From assembly GCA_964450405.1 (NCBI GenBank), contig CAYVCQ010000012.1:1-64000 (forward strand): a DNA stretch of 64,000 nt, read 5' to 3'. Source of the stretch: WRGT01 sp964450405 (lineage in GTDB: Bacteria > Spirochaetota > UBA4802 > UBA5550). The position numbers and the translations under genes are program-made. The notes under the pieces were generated by a model. The model was not told the DNA's origin, did no database searches, and saw only the letters and a program-made list of their open reading frames with translations. Position 1 is the first letter of the stretch; each line of letters begins with the position of its first letter. Below, in pieces: positions 32,477-40,540 of the stretch.

Positions 32477-34144
32477 TCAATTATTTTTAGTTAACTTTCC
32501 TCCGGTTAACTCTTCGAATAATTTTGTTGCCGTATAGATTCCACCGGCAATACCCGGACTGTTTTTTGTTGCAGATACATTAAATAGATTTGAAGGAGAG
32601 TCATCAGTATCTATTGTACCTTTAAACAGTTCTTTAACGCTCATCCTTCTGCCGTAGGCATTACCCATTTCACTGTCTGTAGCAGCTTCAATATCAATAG
32701 AGCTTATTACTTCTGTAAAAAGAAGTTTAGATTTCAATCCTGGAAAAATATTTTGATCGAGGATAGATACAATATCATCAGCAAGCTTTTTCTTGAACGC
32801 CTGTACTGCTGCGTCCCCTTTTTCATATATCTCCTTTTCCTGATTGTAGTTTCCAGGTACAAAGATTATCAGCGCATCTTTATCATACTCCTCAAGACCG
32901 CTGTTTCCGTTTGCAGTTGGAGATCCTATGTACAGCATTCGCGGCGGAGCTGTCACATCTGCATTATTATAATCAACTTCATTACCATCCTGCCACCAGT
33001 AATTACGTCCTTTCATTCCTGAAATTGATTCAAGCCCCTTTTCAAAACCTACACATATTGTGGGAACACAATGAGATGGTGAGTATATAAAATCGCCCTT
33101 CCCTTCAATTAAAAGTTTATCTGTTAGACGGGGCGAGATATCACTGAATATATAATCACATGGATATTCACTTCCATCTTCACAGATTGCCCTGGTTACC
33201 TTATTGTCAGCAACCTCAATCCTGACAACTTTTTTCCCAGTCTCAACAGTTCCGCCATTTTCGCGTATTACATTTGCCATGGAATCGAATAGATAATGAA
33301 AGCCCTTCAGCGGATAACGGGCTCCATTATGATAATTACCAGTCCCTACAATAAATGCAATTGCCGACATCTCCGATTCATTTTCAGCGAAAATACCTCC
33401 ATGACCATAAAGAATCCGGCGGGGAAGACTTGTTATCCCGTAATTATCAAACCATTCTTTCAGTGATAAAAAAAGATTCTGCAGAAGTTTAATTTTGATA
33501 TTCATAGGAGCCTCCCCCTTCAAAAAAAACTTTGTCGCAAGCAGAATTCTCCCCTCTGAATCCTCATTTGTTTTAAAAAAATCTTTAAATGCAGTGTATA
33601 TTCCTATCATATCATCAAAAAGCATTTTCAGTTTGTCTTTTTCTTCAGGAAATAATTTCATCATCTGTGTCTTGAAATTCTCAAGTCCAAGCGGAACTTT
33701 AAAATTCACAAAATATGAGTTACTCTCTTCATTTCTGAAACCAATTAAAATTCTTTCGAAACCATCACTCTCCATAAGCTCAAAGGGATTTTCATTTTTT
33801 ATACCAATAAATTTTAAAAAATTATCTCCAGCCTCCCCTTCTCCAAACTCCCAGACATATTGAGGACCCATTGAAAACTTTACGCCGCCAATGGTAAGCC
33901 ACCTCGCATGACCTCCTATTAAATCCTTATTCATCTCAAGAACATTAACCTGATGTCCGATTTTTGAAAACAATGCTCCGGAAGCCATCCCTCCGATTCC
34001 GCTGCCGATTACGACAATCCTTTTTTTTTCGCTGGTCCATAGCGGAGTATCAGGGTTACTGAAAAGCCGGAAACTGAACCGTTCCCGGATAGAGTTATTT
34101 TTTTTGGATTTCTGGTTTTCAACTGAGGTATTTTTCTGTTTCAA
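32477..34144 (-). CDS. CrtI/phytoene desaturase-like FAD-dependent oxidoreductase
   Basis: A 555-residue flavoprotein. Residues ~45-80 carry the dinucleotide-binding fold RIVVIGSGIGGMASGALFSKIGHQVNVLEMNKDLIGGHAR. The rest follows the CrtI / retinol-saturase group (NGGTVETGKKVVRIEV, YIFSDISPRLTDKLL, and the C-terminal NAYGRRMSV ... NLFNVSATKNSPGIAGGIYTATKLFEEL FAD segment). It would oxidise or reduce polyene or isoprenoid-type substrates; no carotenoid genes are adjacent. The start appears to be TTG at 34144 after GGGGAAAATAAA; no ATG precedes the nucleotide-binding fold in frame. The first ~40 residues are polar and extra to the family. Confidence 0.85.
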   Translation of the reverse strand: MKQKNTSVENQKSKKNNSIRERFSFRLFSNPDTPLWTSEKKRIVVIGSGIGGMASGALFSKIGHQVNVLEMNKDLIGGHARWLTIGGVKFSMGPQYVWEFGEGEAGDNFLKFIGIKNENPFELMESDGFERILIGFRNEESNSYFVNFKVPLGLENFKTQMMKLFPEEKDKLKMLFDDMIGIYTAFKDFFKTNEDSEGRILLATKFFLKGEAPMNIKIKLLQNLFLSLKEWFDNYGITSLPRRILYGHGGIFAENESEMSAIAFIVGTGNYHNGARYPLKGFHYLFDSMANVIRENGGTVETGKKVVRIEVADNKVTRAICEDGSEYPCDYIFSDISPRLTDKLLIEGKGDFIYSPSHCVPTICVGFEKGLESISGMKGRNYWWQDGNEVDYNNADVTAPPRMLYIGSPTANGNSGLEEYDKDALIIFVPGNYNQEKEIYEKGDAAVQAFKKKLADDIVSILDQNIFPGLKSKLLFTEVISSIDIEAATDSEMGNAYGRRMSVKELFKGTIDTDDSPSNLFNVSATKNSPGIAGGIYTATKLFEELTGGKLTKNN

Positions 34145-34302
34145 TTTATTTTCCCCACTTTTTCATAAAATAATGAATATCATAAATGCCATCCCTAAGT
34201 TAAACAGTAGTTAAGGGTATGACAAACATTTTTTAACAGTGACTAAGCCGGAGAGATGAGTGCAAAATATAAAGAGGATTGCCGGGGATAACCGGCTGAT
34301 AC

Positions 34303-34758
34303 TCAATTATCCCTGTAATAGAAATCTATATCGAAACCGCCGAAAGATGAAATAAAGGACATATTTACATTATCATAAAGAGCTTTAATTGATATAGGAT
34401 CATCATTATACTCCGGAGGTGAGAGTATAAGATCATGCTCTGCGTACTGCATCAGATTGGCAAATGTTCCGGTTATCAGATTTGCTAGTTCTCCGGCAAC
34501 ATCGGCACTCATATGTTTTGATATTTTCGCCTTCGGGTCACCAATAAATTTTCTGGAGATCTGAGTAAGTGTCCTTTGCGGCATATTAATCACAACTTCG
34601 CCATTCAGAGTTCCTTTGATCTCAATTGCAACCTGAGGATCCGATTCTCCTGCCTGACTTTCGTAGACTTCAGAAATTCCCTGGTCATCGAGAAATTTTT
34701 TAAATATATGGTTTACCGATTTTGTCAGAATTCTACTATATGCTTCATAATCGCTCAT
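34303..34758 (-). CDS. cheX: CheX-like chemotaxis phosphatase
   Basis: A 151-residue protein of the CheC/CheX/FliY phosphatase superfamily, which dephosphorylates CheY-P. The key helix reads DVAGELANLITGTFANLMQY, with the catalytic E-x2-N pair; the N-terminal segment (ILTKSVNHIFKKFLDDQGI) and GTLNGEVVINMPQRTLTQI match CheX architecture. No CheY or CheA lies nearby. CAGGTG sits upstream of the start. Together with CheD at 8590 it suggests a motile or taxis-capable organism. Confidence 0.82.
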   Translation of the reverse strand: MSDYEAYSRILTKSVNHIFKKFLDDQGISEVYESQAGESDPQVAIEIKGTLNGEVVINMPQRTLTQISRKFIGDPKAKISKHMSADVAGELANLITGTFANLMQYAEHDLILSPPEYNDDPISIKALYDNVNMSFISSFGGFDIDFYYRDN

Positions 34759-34923
34759 ACAACACCTGCTTAAAATATTATTATGTCCGATTAAATCCGG
34801 AAATAATTAAAGGTCAATATTTTTTTATAATTTTTTTAACAGAGAAAATCGACTTTTTAGTCAGGCAATGTTTTTTAGGAGAGATAAAATGAGGTGCAGA
34901 GGCAACGCCCCCGCCAGATTATA

Positions 34924-35388
34924 CTATTTAATCTTCCATTTTAAATGTAGATCCATATACTTCTTTATATTTTCATAATTGCAGCCCACAAGAATTGTGA
35001 CGTATGCCGTTACTATAAATCCCATAACCAAACTCATTGGAAGAGTATAGTCCGAACCAAATTCCTTCTTAAGCCATACAAAGGACTCGCTGAAATTTAT
35101 AAGTAAAATGCTTAAAAAGATAATCGAACCAATGGAAACCCATTTTAGACCTGATATGGTTTTCGCCGGAAAAACGCTCTCTCTTCTAATTATATCCATA
35201 ACCGAAGAACTTATATCATAAGAAGACTTGTATAGAGAATCATTCCTTAGAAGATTAAAAAATCCCCCCAGCCTGGAAGTCTCCTTTCGGCACTCTCTGC
35301 AGAATAAAATATGAATCTTCAGTAAAAGCGGCATCTGAGAAACCCTTTCAAGTTTAAGATATTCATCAACAGCGTTTTTACATTTCAT
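34924..35388 (-). CDS. membrane anti-sigma factor (zinc-finger type)
   Basis: A 154-residue protein encoded directly after an ECF sigma gene and overlapping it by 11 bases. The N-terminal ~40 residues carry a ZAS-like motif: Cys3 in MKCKNAV, then KIHILFCRECRKE (H-x3-C-x2-C). Two transmembrane helices follow (WVSIGSIIFLSILLINF and LPMSLVMGFIVTAYVTILVG). It would hold the sigma factor at the membrane until signal. The start at 35388 has GGAGG; an in-frame TTG lies just upstream. The region past the second helix is short and basic. Confidence 0.83.
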   Translation of the reverse strand: MKCKNAVDEYLKLERVSQMPLLLKIHILFCRECRKETSRLGGFFNLLRNDSLYKSSYDISSSVMDIIRRESVFPAKTISGLKWVSIGSIIFLSILLINFSESFVWLKKEFGSDYTLPMSLVMGFIVTAYVTILVGCNYENIKKYMDLHLKWKIK

Positions 35389-35944
35389 GATACTCCTCCG
35401 CAATAGTCCCTTTAAGTTTCTGTCTAAGTATATTCTTTGCTCTTAATACATCTGATTTTATAGTATTTACCGGATATCCGGTAATCTCGCTTATTTCATT
35501 ATATTTCAGTCCCAGAAAAAAATATAAGTCAATGCATATACGGTATCTTTCCGGAAGCCTGTTTATCTCATCTGCAAGAATCTGTTTAATCTCCCCGTAA
35601 ATATGAGTAGACTCTGGGAGCTGATAACCTGATTGAATCTCCTCGCAATTAAAATCAATACTTTTATCCCGGTTGCTTTTTTTAATATTAATACCGTGAT
35701 TATATGCAAGCTTTACCAGCCAGTATTTAAACAGCGCTATCTCCCTGAATGATCCGATGTTTTTAAATGCCTTGAGAAAAACCTCCTGAGCAAAATCAGC
35801 CGAGTCATCCCTGTCATAAAAAAACCTCATACCGATACTGAAGATCTTATCCTGGTATCTCTCAACAATCAGACGGTATAATTCAAAATCTCCCTTTTGA
35901 ACCTGCCTGACGATATATTCATCAGATAATTCTTTTTCAGGCAT
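35378..35944 (-). CDS. ECF (extracytoplasmic function) sigma factor
   Basis: A 188-residue sigma-70 family factor of the RpoE/SigW type. Region 2 (FELYRLIVERYQDKIFSIGMRFFYDRDDSADFAQEVFLKAFKNIGSF) binds core polymerase and the -10 element; region 4 (LPERYRICIDLYFFLGLKYNEISEITGYPVNTIKSDVLRAKNILRQKL) contains the -35 helix-turn-helix. It overlaps the DUF6249-like gene upstream by eight bases and the anti-sigma gene downstream by 11, forming a tightly coupled three-gene cassette. Target promoters are unknown; autoregulation is usual in such cassettes. Confidence 0.95.
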   Translation of the reverse strand: MPEKELSDEYIVRQVQKGDFELYRLIVERYQDKIFSIGMRFFYDRDDSADFAQEVFLKAFKNIGSFREIALFKYWLVKLAYNHGINIKKSNRDKSIDFNCEEIQSGYQLPESTHIYGEIKQILADEINRLPERYRICIDLYFFLGLKYNEISEITGYPVNTIKSDVLRAKNILRQKLKGTIAEEYHEM

Positions 35945-36281
35945 TTCTTGAGTTTGTCTTATATCTTACTATATAAAAAAGCAGCAGGCTCACCCCGATT
36001 GAAAGAGGTATCAGTCCGCTTAAAACTCCGTAATTGAATCCGTCTTTTACCAGAAAAAATATCATTAAAACTAAACCGAGAATAAATAAAACAAGTCCTG
36101 AAAGAAGTGAAAATGTATCCATATCAAATGGAACACGCTTAAAGATACCTTTCTCAATCATATGCACTTTCAGCTTGTAGCTCCATAAAAGATAAAAAAA
36201 TATTACCATACAACCCATTACAATCCCCACAATTGGAATAATAGTTACGATAACCTGTGCTGCTGTTGATGGTGTTGGCAT
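35937..36281 (-). CDS. DUF6249-like small membrane protein
   Basis: A 114-residue protein with three predicted transmembrane helices (IIPIVGIVMGCMVIFFYLLW, LLSGLVLFILGLVLMIFFLV, VLSGLIPLSIGVSLLLFYIV) and a conserved-looking cytoplasmic loop KLKVHMIEKGIFKRVPFD. This fits the DUF6249 pattern often encoded beside ECF sigma/anti-sigma pairs, though the assignment is from memory. AAGGAG lies upstream. It is first in the sigma cassette and may belong to the signal-sensing complex. Confidence 0.7.
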   Translation of the reverse strand: MPTPSTAAQVIVTIIPIVGIVMGCMVIFFYLLWSYKLKVHMIEKGIFKRVPFDMDTFSLLSGLVLFILGLVLMIFFLVKDGFNYGVLSGLIPLSIGVSLLLFYIVRYKTNSRNA

Positions 36282-36432
36282 TACAAACTCCTTCTCTATG
36301 AATTTATTTAACTTATCGAAATGATTTCATAGTACTAAACATACTTTTTACCACATAGTTGCAAAAAAATGCAACCATTTTCATATCTTTTCAGTTTATC
36401 AGATTATAAAGCTTAAAAACGGAGAAGTTATA

Positions 36433-37086
36433 ATGAATATCCCTAATACAGAAAAAATATCCGCCTACACTCACGGAGGTACAATTCCGGTAATGGTAAT
36501 AGGTACTGCAATACTTTTAATAATTTCAAGGGGAAGCATTACTGCTCAGATCATCTCCCTGATTTACGGACTGTCGGGAATTTTTCTTTTCAGCGCGAGT
36601 TTTATTTATCACTCGCAGAAGGTAATCGAGAATGATGAGTCTTTCTGGCGAAAACTCGATCACACGGCTATTTTTTTTCTCATTGCGGGGACATATACAC
36701 CTATCTGTTTTTTTTACCTGCAGGGTAATATGCGATGGGGGATTCTAATTGCACAATGGTCACTGGTTATATCTGGTACAATCTTTAAACTTTACTTTGT
36801 AAACGCGCCGCGGGTAATCGGAACTCTTATTTATCTTCTCATGGGATGGATTGTAATTATTCCAATATCAACTCTTGTACATACAATGCCTCACGCAGCA
36901 CTTGTCTTTCTGGCAGCTGGCGGTATATCATATACTATTGGTGCAGTAATTTACGCGGTCAAAAGACCAAATCCACTGCCTGACTTTTTCGGATTTCATG
37001 AAATTTTTCATATCTTCGTAATCGGAGGAGCGGTGCTTCATCTTATGATGGTTATCTACGGGATTGAGGGGTATCTTCACTACTGA
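36433..37086 (+). CDS. hemolysin III / PAQR-family membrane protein
   Basis: A 217-residue protein with seven transmembrane helices and the PAQR/HlyIII metal site: SASFIYHS, WRKLDHTAIFFLIAGTYTP and FGFHEIFHIFVIGGAVLH (Asp and His residues that coordinate zinc in relatives). The family may act as a membrane hydrolase or ceramidase-type enzyme; the hemolysin label comes from one early Bacillus study. GGAGAAGTT precedes the start. It is divergent from the sigma cassette. Confidence 0.93.
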   Translation: MNIPNTEKISAYTHGGTIPVMVIGTAILLIISRGSITAQIISLIYGLSGIFLFSASFIYHSQKVIENDESFWRKLDHTAIFFLIAGTYTPICFFYLQGNMRWGILIAQWSLVISGTIFKLYFVNAPRVIGTLIYLLMGWIVIIPISTLVHTMPHAALVFLAAGGISYTIGAVIYAVKRPNPLPDFFGFHEIFHIFVIGGAVLHLMMVIYGIEGYLHY

Positions 37087-37594
37087 GATATTTTTTCTTA
37101 TGGTATTTTGGAATGAACAAAGTGTTTGCCTGCCTGTAGTGGCAGAATGATGGAACGATGCCGGCATTGACAATGCTTCTTCAATTAACATCATCGATTT
37201 TTATTTTGGGCGTCACCTTCGCTTAACTTTGTGTAATAAAAATTGATACACTAATTTTAATCTTCATTAACCACGCTCATGGTCGGGCTGCTCCGGGCTC
37301 CGCTGTCGCTCCGGCCCGCTCTTCAAACATTCTTATACTTAAAACAGTCCCCCCTTTAATGCGCCTCTCGAAGCATCGAAGTACGGGCTAAACCCTGCGC
37401 ATCCCTGACGCATTGTTTTTTAATATACTTTATTTTTTCAGAAATCTTCTTTGTTCTGTTATTTACATTTTTCGCAATTCTACAAATTTTTTTATAAATC
37501 TATAAGCATCGCGCACCTTGATTCGGTCGGCAGGAACTGCAACCCAGGCGTCGTTTATGTTTTATACTTTTTGTTTTAGATAGAATTACCTATT
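37087..37594. other. gene-free, repeat-containing edge of an accessory segment
   Basis: About 500 bases without a gene. It starts with a degraded piece resembling the GTCATTCCGG family (GTTTGCCTGC, GATGCCGGCATTG near 37150). Unusually GC-rich blocks follow: GGGCTGCTCCGGGCTCCG at 37285-37320 and GCATCCCTGACGC at 37399. No intact ORF, tRNA or transposase is visible. Confidence 0.5.
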
Positions 37595-37909
37595 TCAGTC
37601 TTCTTCCGTATTAAATACCTTTTCTACTTTTTCAACTAGTTGCGCTCCATGGTATATAGCCGCGATTTCAATGACTTCTTCTTTTATTCTATAAATTATC
37701 CGGTAATTTTTATAAATTCTCTCTCTTATTTTATCATCTGTATATTCAGGAACAACTCTTCCTGCTAAAGGATTTTCCTTAATTGATTTTATTGTTTCAA
37801 AAATCTTTTTCGCAAACATCTGTGCATATCTTTTTGAATCTTTCGATATATATTCACATATAGACTCAAGATTGTCCGCTGCTTTTGGTGACCATATTAT
37901 TTTAGCCAT
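37595..37909 (-). CDS. RelE/ParE-family toxin
   Basis: A 104-residue protein with the ParE/RelE fold pattern: IIWSPKAADNLESICEYIS at the start, a central helix pair with IKENPLAGRVVPEY, and the C-terminal strands IRERIYKNYRIIYRIKEEVIEIAAIYHGAQLV. ParE toxins poison gyrase and RelE toxins cut mRNA; sequence alone does not decide, though the layout favours ParE. It overlaps the antitoxin gene upstream by 13 bases. It lies within an accessory segment, as is usual for such modules. Confidence 0.9.
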   Translation of the reverse strand: MAKIIWSPKAADNLESICEYISKDSKRYAQMFAKKIFETIKSIKENPLAGRVVPEYTDDKIRERIYKNYRIIYRIKEEVIEIAAIYHGAQLVEKVEKVFNTEED

Positions 37910-38082
37910 TTGGAAAACCGGCTTTCTATTTCTTCATGTGGAATTCCTTTACCTTCATCCAGTTCTTTTAATCCGGAATCAACATGGGATTTAAAATACA
38001 ACTCTTCCATAATATCATCCAGTGTAATGTTTTCAGGTAAACCTTTTATTATTTCTATTACTTGCGATTTTATATTCTGCAT
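37897..38082 (-). CDS. antitoxin of the ParE-type module
   Basis: A 61-residue acidic protein of the short addiction-module antitoxin type: VIEIIKGLPENITLDDIMEELYF, then SGLKELDEGKGIPHEEIESRFSKWLK. It would bind and neutralise the toxin encoded just downstream. A GAAGAGGATT site precedes the ATG. Antitoxin-first order with a short overlap is standard for such pairs. Autoregulation is likely from the family but no operator was recognised. Confidence 0.87.
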   Translation of the reverse strand: MQNIKSQVIEIIKGLPENITLDDIMEELYFKSHVDSGLKELDEGKGIPHEEIESRFSKWLK

Positions 38083-38364
38083 TTAATCCTCTTCATCTAT
38101 ATTAATAGAATATTAATAACTTAGTTAATATTGCATTTTTGTCAATAAGAATCCCGTGAATTAGAATGGTCTTCTGAGACGCTTGATACACACATTGTGG
38201 ACTTTATTGCATTCTTTATACTTTTAGTTTACAAAACTAAAGATTGTATCATGGCACTTCCTGCAGTGGGTGGATTTGCGGTGGTGTACACCTGCTGTAT
38301 GTTCTTTTCTTTGTTGCTTTGCTATATTTATATTTTCTTTCAAAACTTATTTTATCTCTGAACT

Positions 38365-38397
38365 GTCGCTTTCTTTGAGATGCGCAAAGAAAGCGAC
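38365..38397. repeat. 13-bp perfect palindrome in the accessory segment
   Basis: GTCGCTTTCTTTG and CAAAGAAAGCGAC flank a seven-base loop. CTTTCTTTG/CAAAGAAAG palindromes followed by GAAACGCACCC are seen in intergenic repeats of many bacteria; here it lies between the toxin-antitoxin pair and exported orphan genes. Confidence 0.7.
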
Positions 38398-38531
38398 GGA
38401 AAGAAACGCACCCTCAAACGCCGGGTGCTTGCGACTCATGCGCCGTCGCGGCTTTTAGTATTGCATTCATTTTCTGTTTGTACTTTTATTTTTCCGTATT
38501 TACTTGCCGTGTGTCTACAGAATCTGTTGAA

Positions 38532-38565
38532 GGGCTGTTAATCGCCCTCCTGGCTCGAACAGCCC
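38532..38565. repeat. 8-bp inverted repeat in the accessory segment
   Basis: GGGCTGTT (38532-38539) and AACAGCCC (38558-38565) with an 18-base loop containing CGCCCTCCTGGCTCG. Followed by CGTCGCGAAAG. Part of the same GC-rich block as the palindrome at 38365. Confidence 0.5.
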
Positions 38566-38805
38566 GTCGCGAAAGTCCTTTTCGCTCTATCTTCTTTTGA
38601 TATAAAACTATTTGTTTTTATATCATACTTGAATTTTAAAGAATGACGTTAATGTTTTGAAAGAATTGCTAATCTCATCTAAATCCAGACTCAATAAGGT
38701 ATCTGTTCTAATAAATTTCAGCTTGTACTTGTTAAAAAATTTCGATCCAATTAAGAAACCATTCTGTTTAAAACGGTTCAGAGTTTGACACAGCAATAGA
38801 ACATA

Positions 38806-39327
38806 TCATCCAGTTGTTCCAACGAGTTCATATTGACCTTCAAACCACTTACACTTCAAATGAATTATCATGAAAACCGGTGGGTTAAAATTTTTCGGCT
38901 CGTTCTTAGGTTTCGATGGATTTTCATCAACAATTGTGATTATTAATTTATCCCACTCATTCTTGTCTATTGATACATATAAATTATTATTTTCAATTTT
39001 ATAAAAATAAATCTTTTTTGTCTCTGGCAAATAACCTTCAATGTCAGCTTTAATTGTGTTATAGGTAAAAAATCTTTCTTTACTAACCCATACAATCCTT
39101 ATCGCTTCTATTCTATTTGAATTACTAAACTTTAAATAATTTTTATCATAGAACATTTCGGTTTGATCTAATTTATCATAATCAATATATCGTGGTTCTC
39201 CATTAATTACTGCAACACCATATTTCCAAACTATTTTTTCATCTTTCTGCTTTTCACTTTTAACAGATGAAGCAATCAGCATTATTGAACTGATTATTAA
39301 AAAATATTTGAATTTTACTTTTTTCAT
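38806..39327 (-). CDS. exported orphan protein
   Basis: A 173-residue protein with an N-terminal signal segment (FKYFLIISSIMLIASSVKS). The mature part begins EKQKDEKIVWKYGVAVINGEPRYIDYD and is rich in aromatic residues and Lys, with a probable beta structure. No family or catalytic motif is recognised. GGAGTAGG precedes the ATG and overlaps the stop codon of a gene fragment just upstream, suggesting a formerly coupled pair. It is in the accessory segment; low GC (about 30 percent by eye) compared with core genes. Confidence 0.65.
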   Translation of the reverse strand: MKKVKFKYFLIISSIMLIASSVKSEKQKDEKIVWKYGVAVINGEPRYIDYDKLDQTEMFYDKNYLKFSNSNRIEAIRIVWVSKERFFTYNTIKADIEGYLPETKKIYFYKIENNNLYVSIDKNEWDKLIITIVDENPSKPKNEPKNFNPPVFMIIHLKCKWFEGQYELVGTTG

Positions 39328-39332
39328 TCATC

Positions 39333-39494
39333 CTACTCCATGATTAAATAATTTGGTTTATTCTGATAATATACCGGAGCTTTATCCCTCTGTGTTTTGG
39401 GTCTTTCATCTATAACTAAATTTATACGCGCACTAATACGTTTATCTTCAATGAATGTTCGTTTATAAATATTATTATAAGCTTCTTCATGGAA
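39333..39494 (-). pseudogene. fragment of a coding sequence without a start
   Basis: An open minus-strand frame of 53 codons begins directly after a TAA and has no usable start. It reads EAYNNIYKRTFIEDKRISAR, then INLVIDERPKTQRDKAPVYY and ends PNYLIME at TAG, eight bases before the next ATG. Codon use looks coding. It is the likely 3' remnant of a gene once coupled to the one at 38806-39327. Confidence 0.45.
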
Positions 39495-39518
39495 TTACCT
39501 CTGGATATATATTATGTT

Positions 39519-40196
39519 TTATTCACATTCACCATCACAACGTTCATCACAGTGTTCGTCAGGTAATTTAAATCTATGAATAACCTCTTGAATAGTATCA
39601 TTTCCAAAACCACCACCTCCATAAAAAACTAACTTGCCATTTTCAATTTCAAAACAAATAATTTCATTAAAGTTTTTATGCAATTTGCTAATCATTATAA
39701 CAACAATTCTTTTTACCTTTAAGCCATTACAGTCTTTTCCATAAAGCGTAAATATTTGCAGATCATCAACATAAAAATACGGAATTGTGCCCTTAAAGTA
39801 TTCCTCCTCCTGCATTCTTTTTTTTACAGCATTAATTATACTCCCTTTATCATATTGAAATTCATTGAGATTAAAGTCGTACTTAATATTTTCCACAAAA
39901 GGAATCTCATCTTTTTCAGATAAATACTCTGCCAGAACATAACCAGTGGTATCTTTATATTTAATCTTAATATATTCATCATGCGATAATTTACTAATAA
40001 TCTTTATATTATCAATAATTTGAACTTTAGATTTAAATGGAATTGAACTTATTTTATCCAACCTGTCAACATCAGAAAATACTTGCAGACCATCATTTGG
40101 ACATACAGTAGTTCTATATATTTTTGCATTTGCACTTTCAATGGTGCAAGTAATAAGAACGAACAATAAACTAAAAAGTTTAATAATACGTAACAT
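39519..40196 (-). CDS. exported SH3-like domain protein
   Basis: A 225-residue protein with a signal peptide (IIKLFSLLFVLITCTIESANA). Residues ~28-95 look like a bacterial SH3 domain: TVCPNDGLQVFSDVDRLDKISSIPFKSKVQII, ending TGYVLAEYLSEKDEIP; such domains often bind cell wall or proteins. The remaining ~130 residues are of unknown type. The C-terminus is an odd Cys/acidic tail, DEHCDERCDGECE. AGGAG lies upstream of the ATG. Similar SH3 proteins are common as variable exported orphans in Leptospira-like genomes. Part of the accessory segment. Confidence 0.7.
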   Translation of the reverse strand: MLRIIKLFSLLFVLITCTIESANAKIYRTTVCPNDGLQVFSDVDRLDKISSIPFKSKVQIIDNIKIISKLSHDEYIKIKYKDTTGYVLAEYLSEKDEIPFVENIKYDFNLNEFQYDKGSIINAVKKRMQEEEYFKGTIPYFYVDDLQIFTLYGKDCNGLKVKRIVVIMISKLHKNFNEIICFEIENGKLVFYGGGGFGNDTIQEVIHRFKLPDEHCDERCDGECE

Positions 40197-40540
40197 AAAA
40201 TACTCCTAACAAATATACAATAATCAAGATACAACTTTACTTTAAAATATTACATACAAATCCTCAGTTTACCATTTGATATGAGAATTAGGTAACCTGA
40301 CTATCTAAATAACCGATTAAGATTTACTCAGATTTATAGTGTCTCCTACAAATCTAAATCTAAGCTACACTCAATATCTTCATTGACAATAAATATTCTG
40401 TACGACCATATTTAAAAAGATTTTTTATTTGTATTTATCTCAGAATTGATTATCATGCAGCAGTGAAAGAATTACATATATTCAGATAAAGAGAATATCT
40501 ATAATATGCAATTATATTAATTAAATGGAATGTAAAAAAT
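40197..40540. other. gene-free divergent region
   Basis: About 340 AT-rich bases. TTGACA at 40383 with CATATT 18 bases on might be a promoter for the gene at 40541, but the distance to the ATG is over 120 bases. Nothing else is visible. Confidence 0.4.

Larger units (their letters stand above)
38083..38805. other. gene-free stretch rich in palindromes
   Basis: About 720 bases without a credible gene. GC content changes sharply along it. Hairpins: GTCGCTTTCTTTG / CAAAGAAAGCGAC (38365-38397), GCACCC / GGGTGC just after, and GGGCTGTT / AACAGCCC (38532-38565). The plus-strand frame at 38270-38458 has no ribosome binding site and runs through the hairpins, so it is not called. No integrase or canonical attachment site could be assembled. 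Confidence 0.55.

Noticed and set aside
37201..37560. possible integron attC site (GCTTAAC and GGCGTC motifs)
   Set aside because: The 7-base core motifs are present but no matching partner with paired arms could be found at suitable distance; not enough to call attC.
38270..38458. 62-codon plus-strand frame in the accessory segment
   Set aside because: Passes through the strong palindrome at 38365 and a GC-rich repeat block; no ribosome binding site.
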